DNA from: an uncultured Moraxella sp.
GTDB taxonomy: Bacteria > Pseudomonadota > Gammaproteobacteria > Pseudomonadales > Moraxellaceae
Assembly (NCBI RefSeq): GCF_945873075.1
Contig: NZ_CAMCBS010000006.1
Coordinates: forward strand, 31,128-95,127
DNA: 64,000 nt
Direction: 5' to 3'
Under the pieces are notes generated by a model that saw only the letters and a list, made by a program, of their open reading frames with translations, was not told the DNA's origin and did not search any database. Made by a program: the position numbers and the translations under genes. Below, one piece after another: positions 63,947-64,000 of this stretch. Within the stretch, counting starts at the first letter, position 1. Each line of letters opens with the position of its first letter.

Positions 63947-64000
63947 TGAACCGCACCCCAAAAGTTAGACAACCTTTGGGGTGTTTTTATGACCAAATAC
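63947..64000 (+). mobile_element. Left end of a probable IS3-family (IS150-like) element
   Basis: TGAACCGCACCCCAAAAGTT begins here, about 60 bases after leuA, in the style of IS150-group terminal repeats (TG start, GTTAGAC inside). ACCCCAAA at 63955-63962 and TTTGGGGT at 63975-63982 form a hairpin. An ATG at 63989 opens MTKY, as in many IS150-like OrfA transposases. The element runs out of the window, so the family call rests on the end sequence only. Confidence 0.55.

Overview
The window looks like a chromosomal segment from a Moraxellaceae gammaproteobacterium, most likely Moraxella or a close relative. The pointers are a tyrA-aroA fusion, an OMP E/FadL-type porin, a stand-alone RnfB, a rubredoxin, overall moderate GC and single-copy housekeeping genes in many short operons. 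This placement is inference from gene content; no 16S gene is present. There is no tRNA, rRNA, CRISPR array or prophage. The only mobile DNA recognised is the left edge of a probable IS3-family element at the right end, plus a toxin-antitoxin pair inside the leucine operon.

Layout, left to right. 0-6 kb: a truncated LysR gene, a small membrane protein, then leuC - antitoxin/PIN toxin - leuD - DUF1643 - leuB. 6-10 kb: an orphan OppA-type lipoprotein and a Fur-controlled tonB-exbB-exbD operon. 10-15 kb: a membrane protein, RnfB, NudC and an RNase HI/DnaQ fusion, all leftward. 15-23 kb: a TrmB-like methyltransferase, a flavoprotein, an AarF/UbiB kinase-like protein, purD, an FAH-family hydrolase, an alpha/beta hydrolase, rubredoxin and transaldolase. 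23-29 kb: pheA, tyrA-aroA, rarD, folB-folK, panD. 29-34 kb: a ClpX-like AAA ATPase, an LpxL-type acyltransferase, an Uup-type ABC-F ATPase and slyX. 34-40 kb: a FadL porin, oleate hydratase and acyl-CoA ligase, a fatty-acid uptake and processing locus. 40-44 kb: rpe, two small membrane proteins, a Lys/Arg-repeat protein and radA. 44-48 kb: a LysR regulator, 4-hydroxyphenylpyruvate dioxygenase, NhaC and maleylacetoacetate isomerase. 48-53 kb: a THI5-like ABC transporter, RlpA and a possible DNA polymerase III psi subunit. 53-64 kb: serC, a yej-type peptide transporter split by gloB and mntP, an Lrp/AsnC regulator, leuA and the IS edge.

Functional themes are amino-acid biosynthesis (leucine: leuA, leuC, leuD, leuB; phenylalanine/tyrosine: pheA, tyrA-aroA; serine: serC), part of tyrosine catabolism (hpd, maiA), fatty-acid handling, iron-regulated TonB energy transduction and peptide import. 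Most of the DNA is ordinary core genome. The most unusual points are the toxin-antitoxin pair and AT-rich block in the leu operon, the RnhA-DnaQ fusion, a ClpX paralogue without a zinc-binding domain, an LpxL with a Cys/His-rich head, a FadL with an Ala-rich insertion, a protein with four Lys/Arg-rich repeats, and the interrupted yej operon. I found no convincing entirely new multi-gene system.
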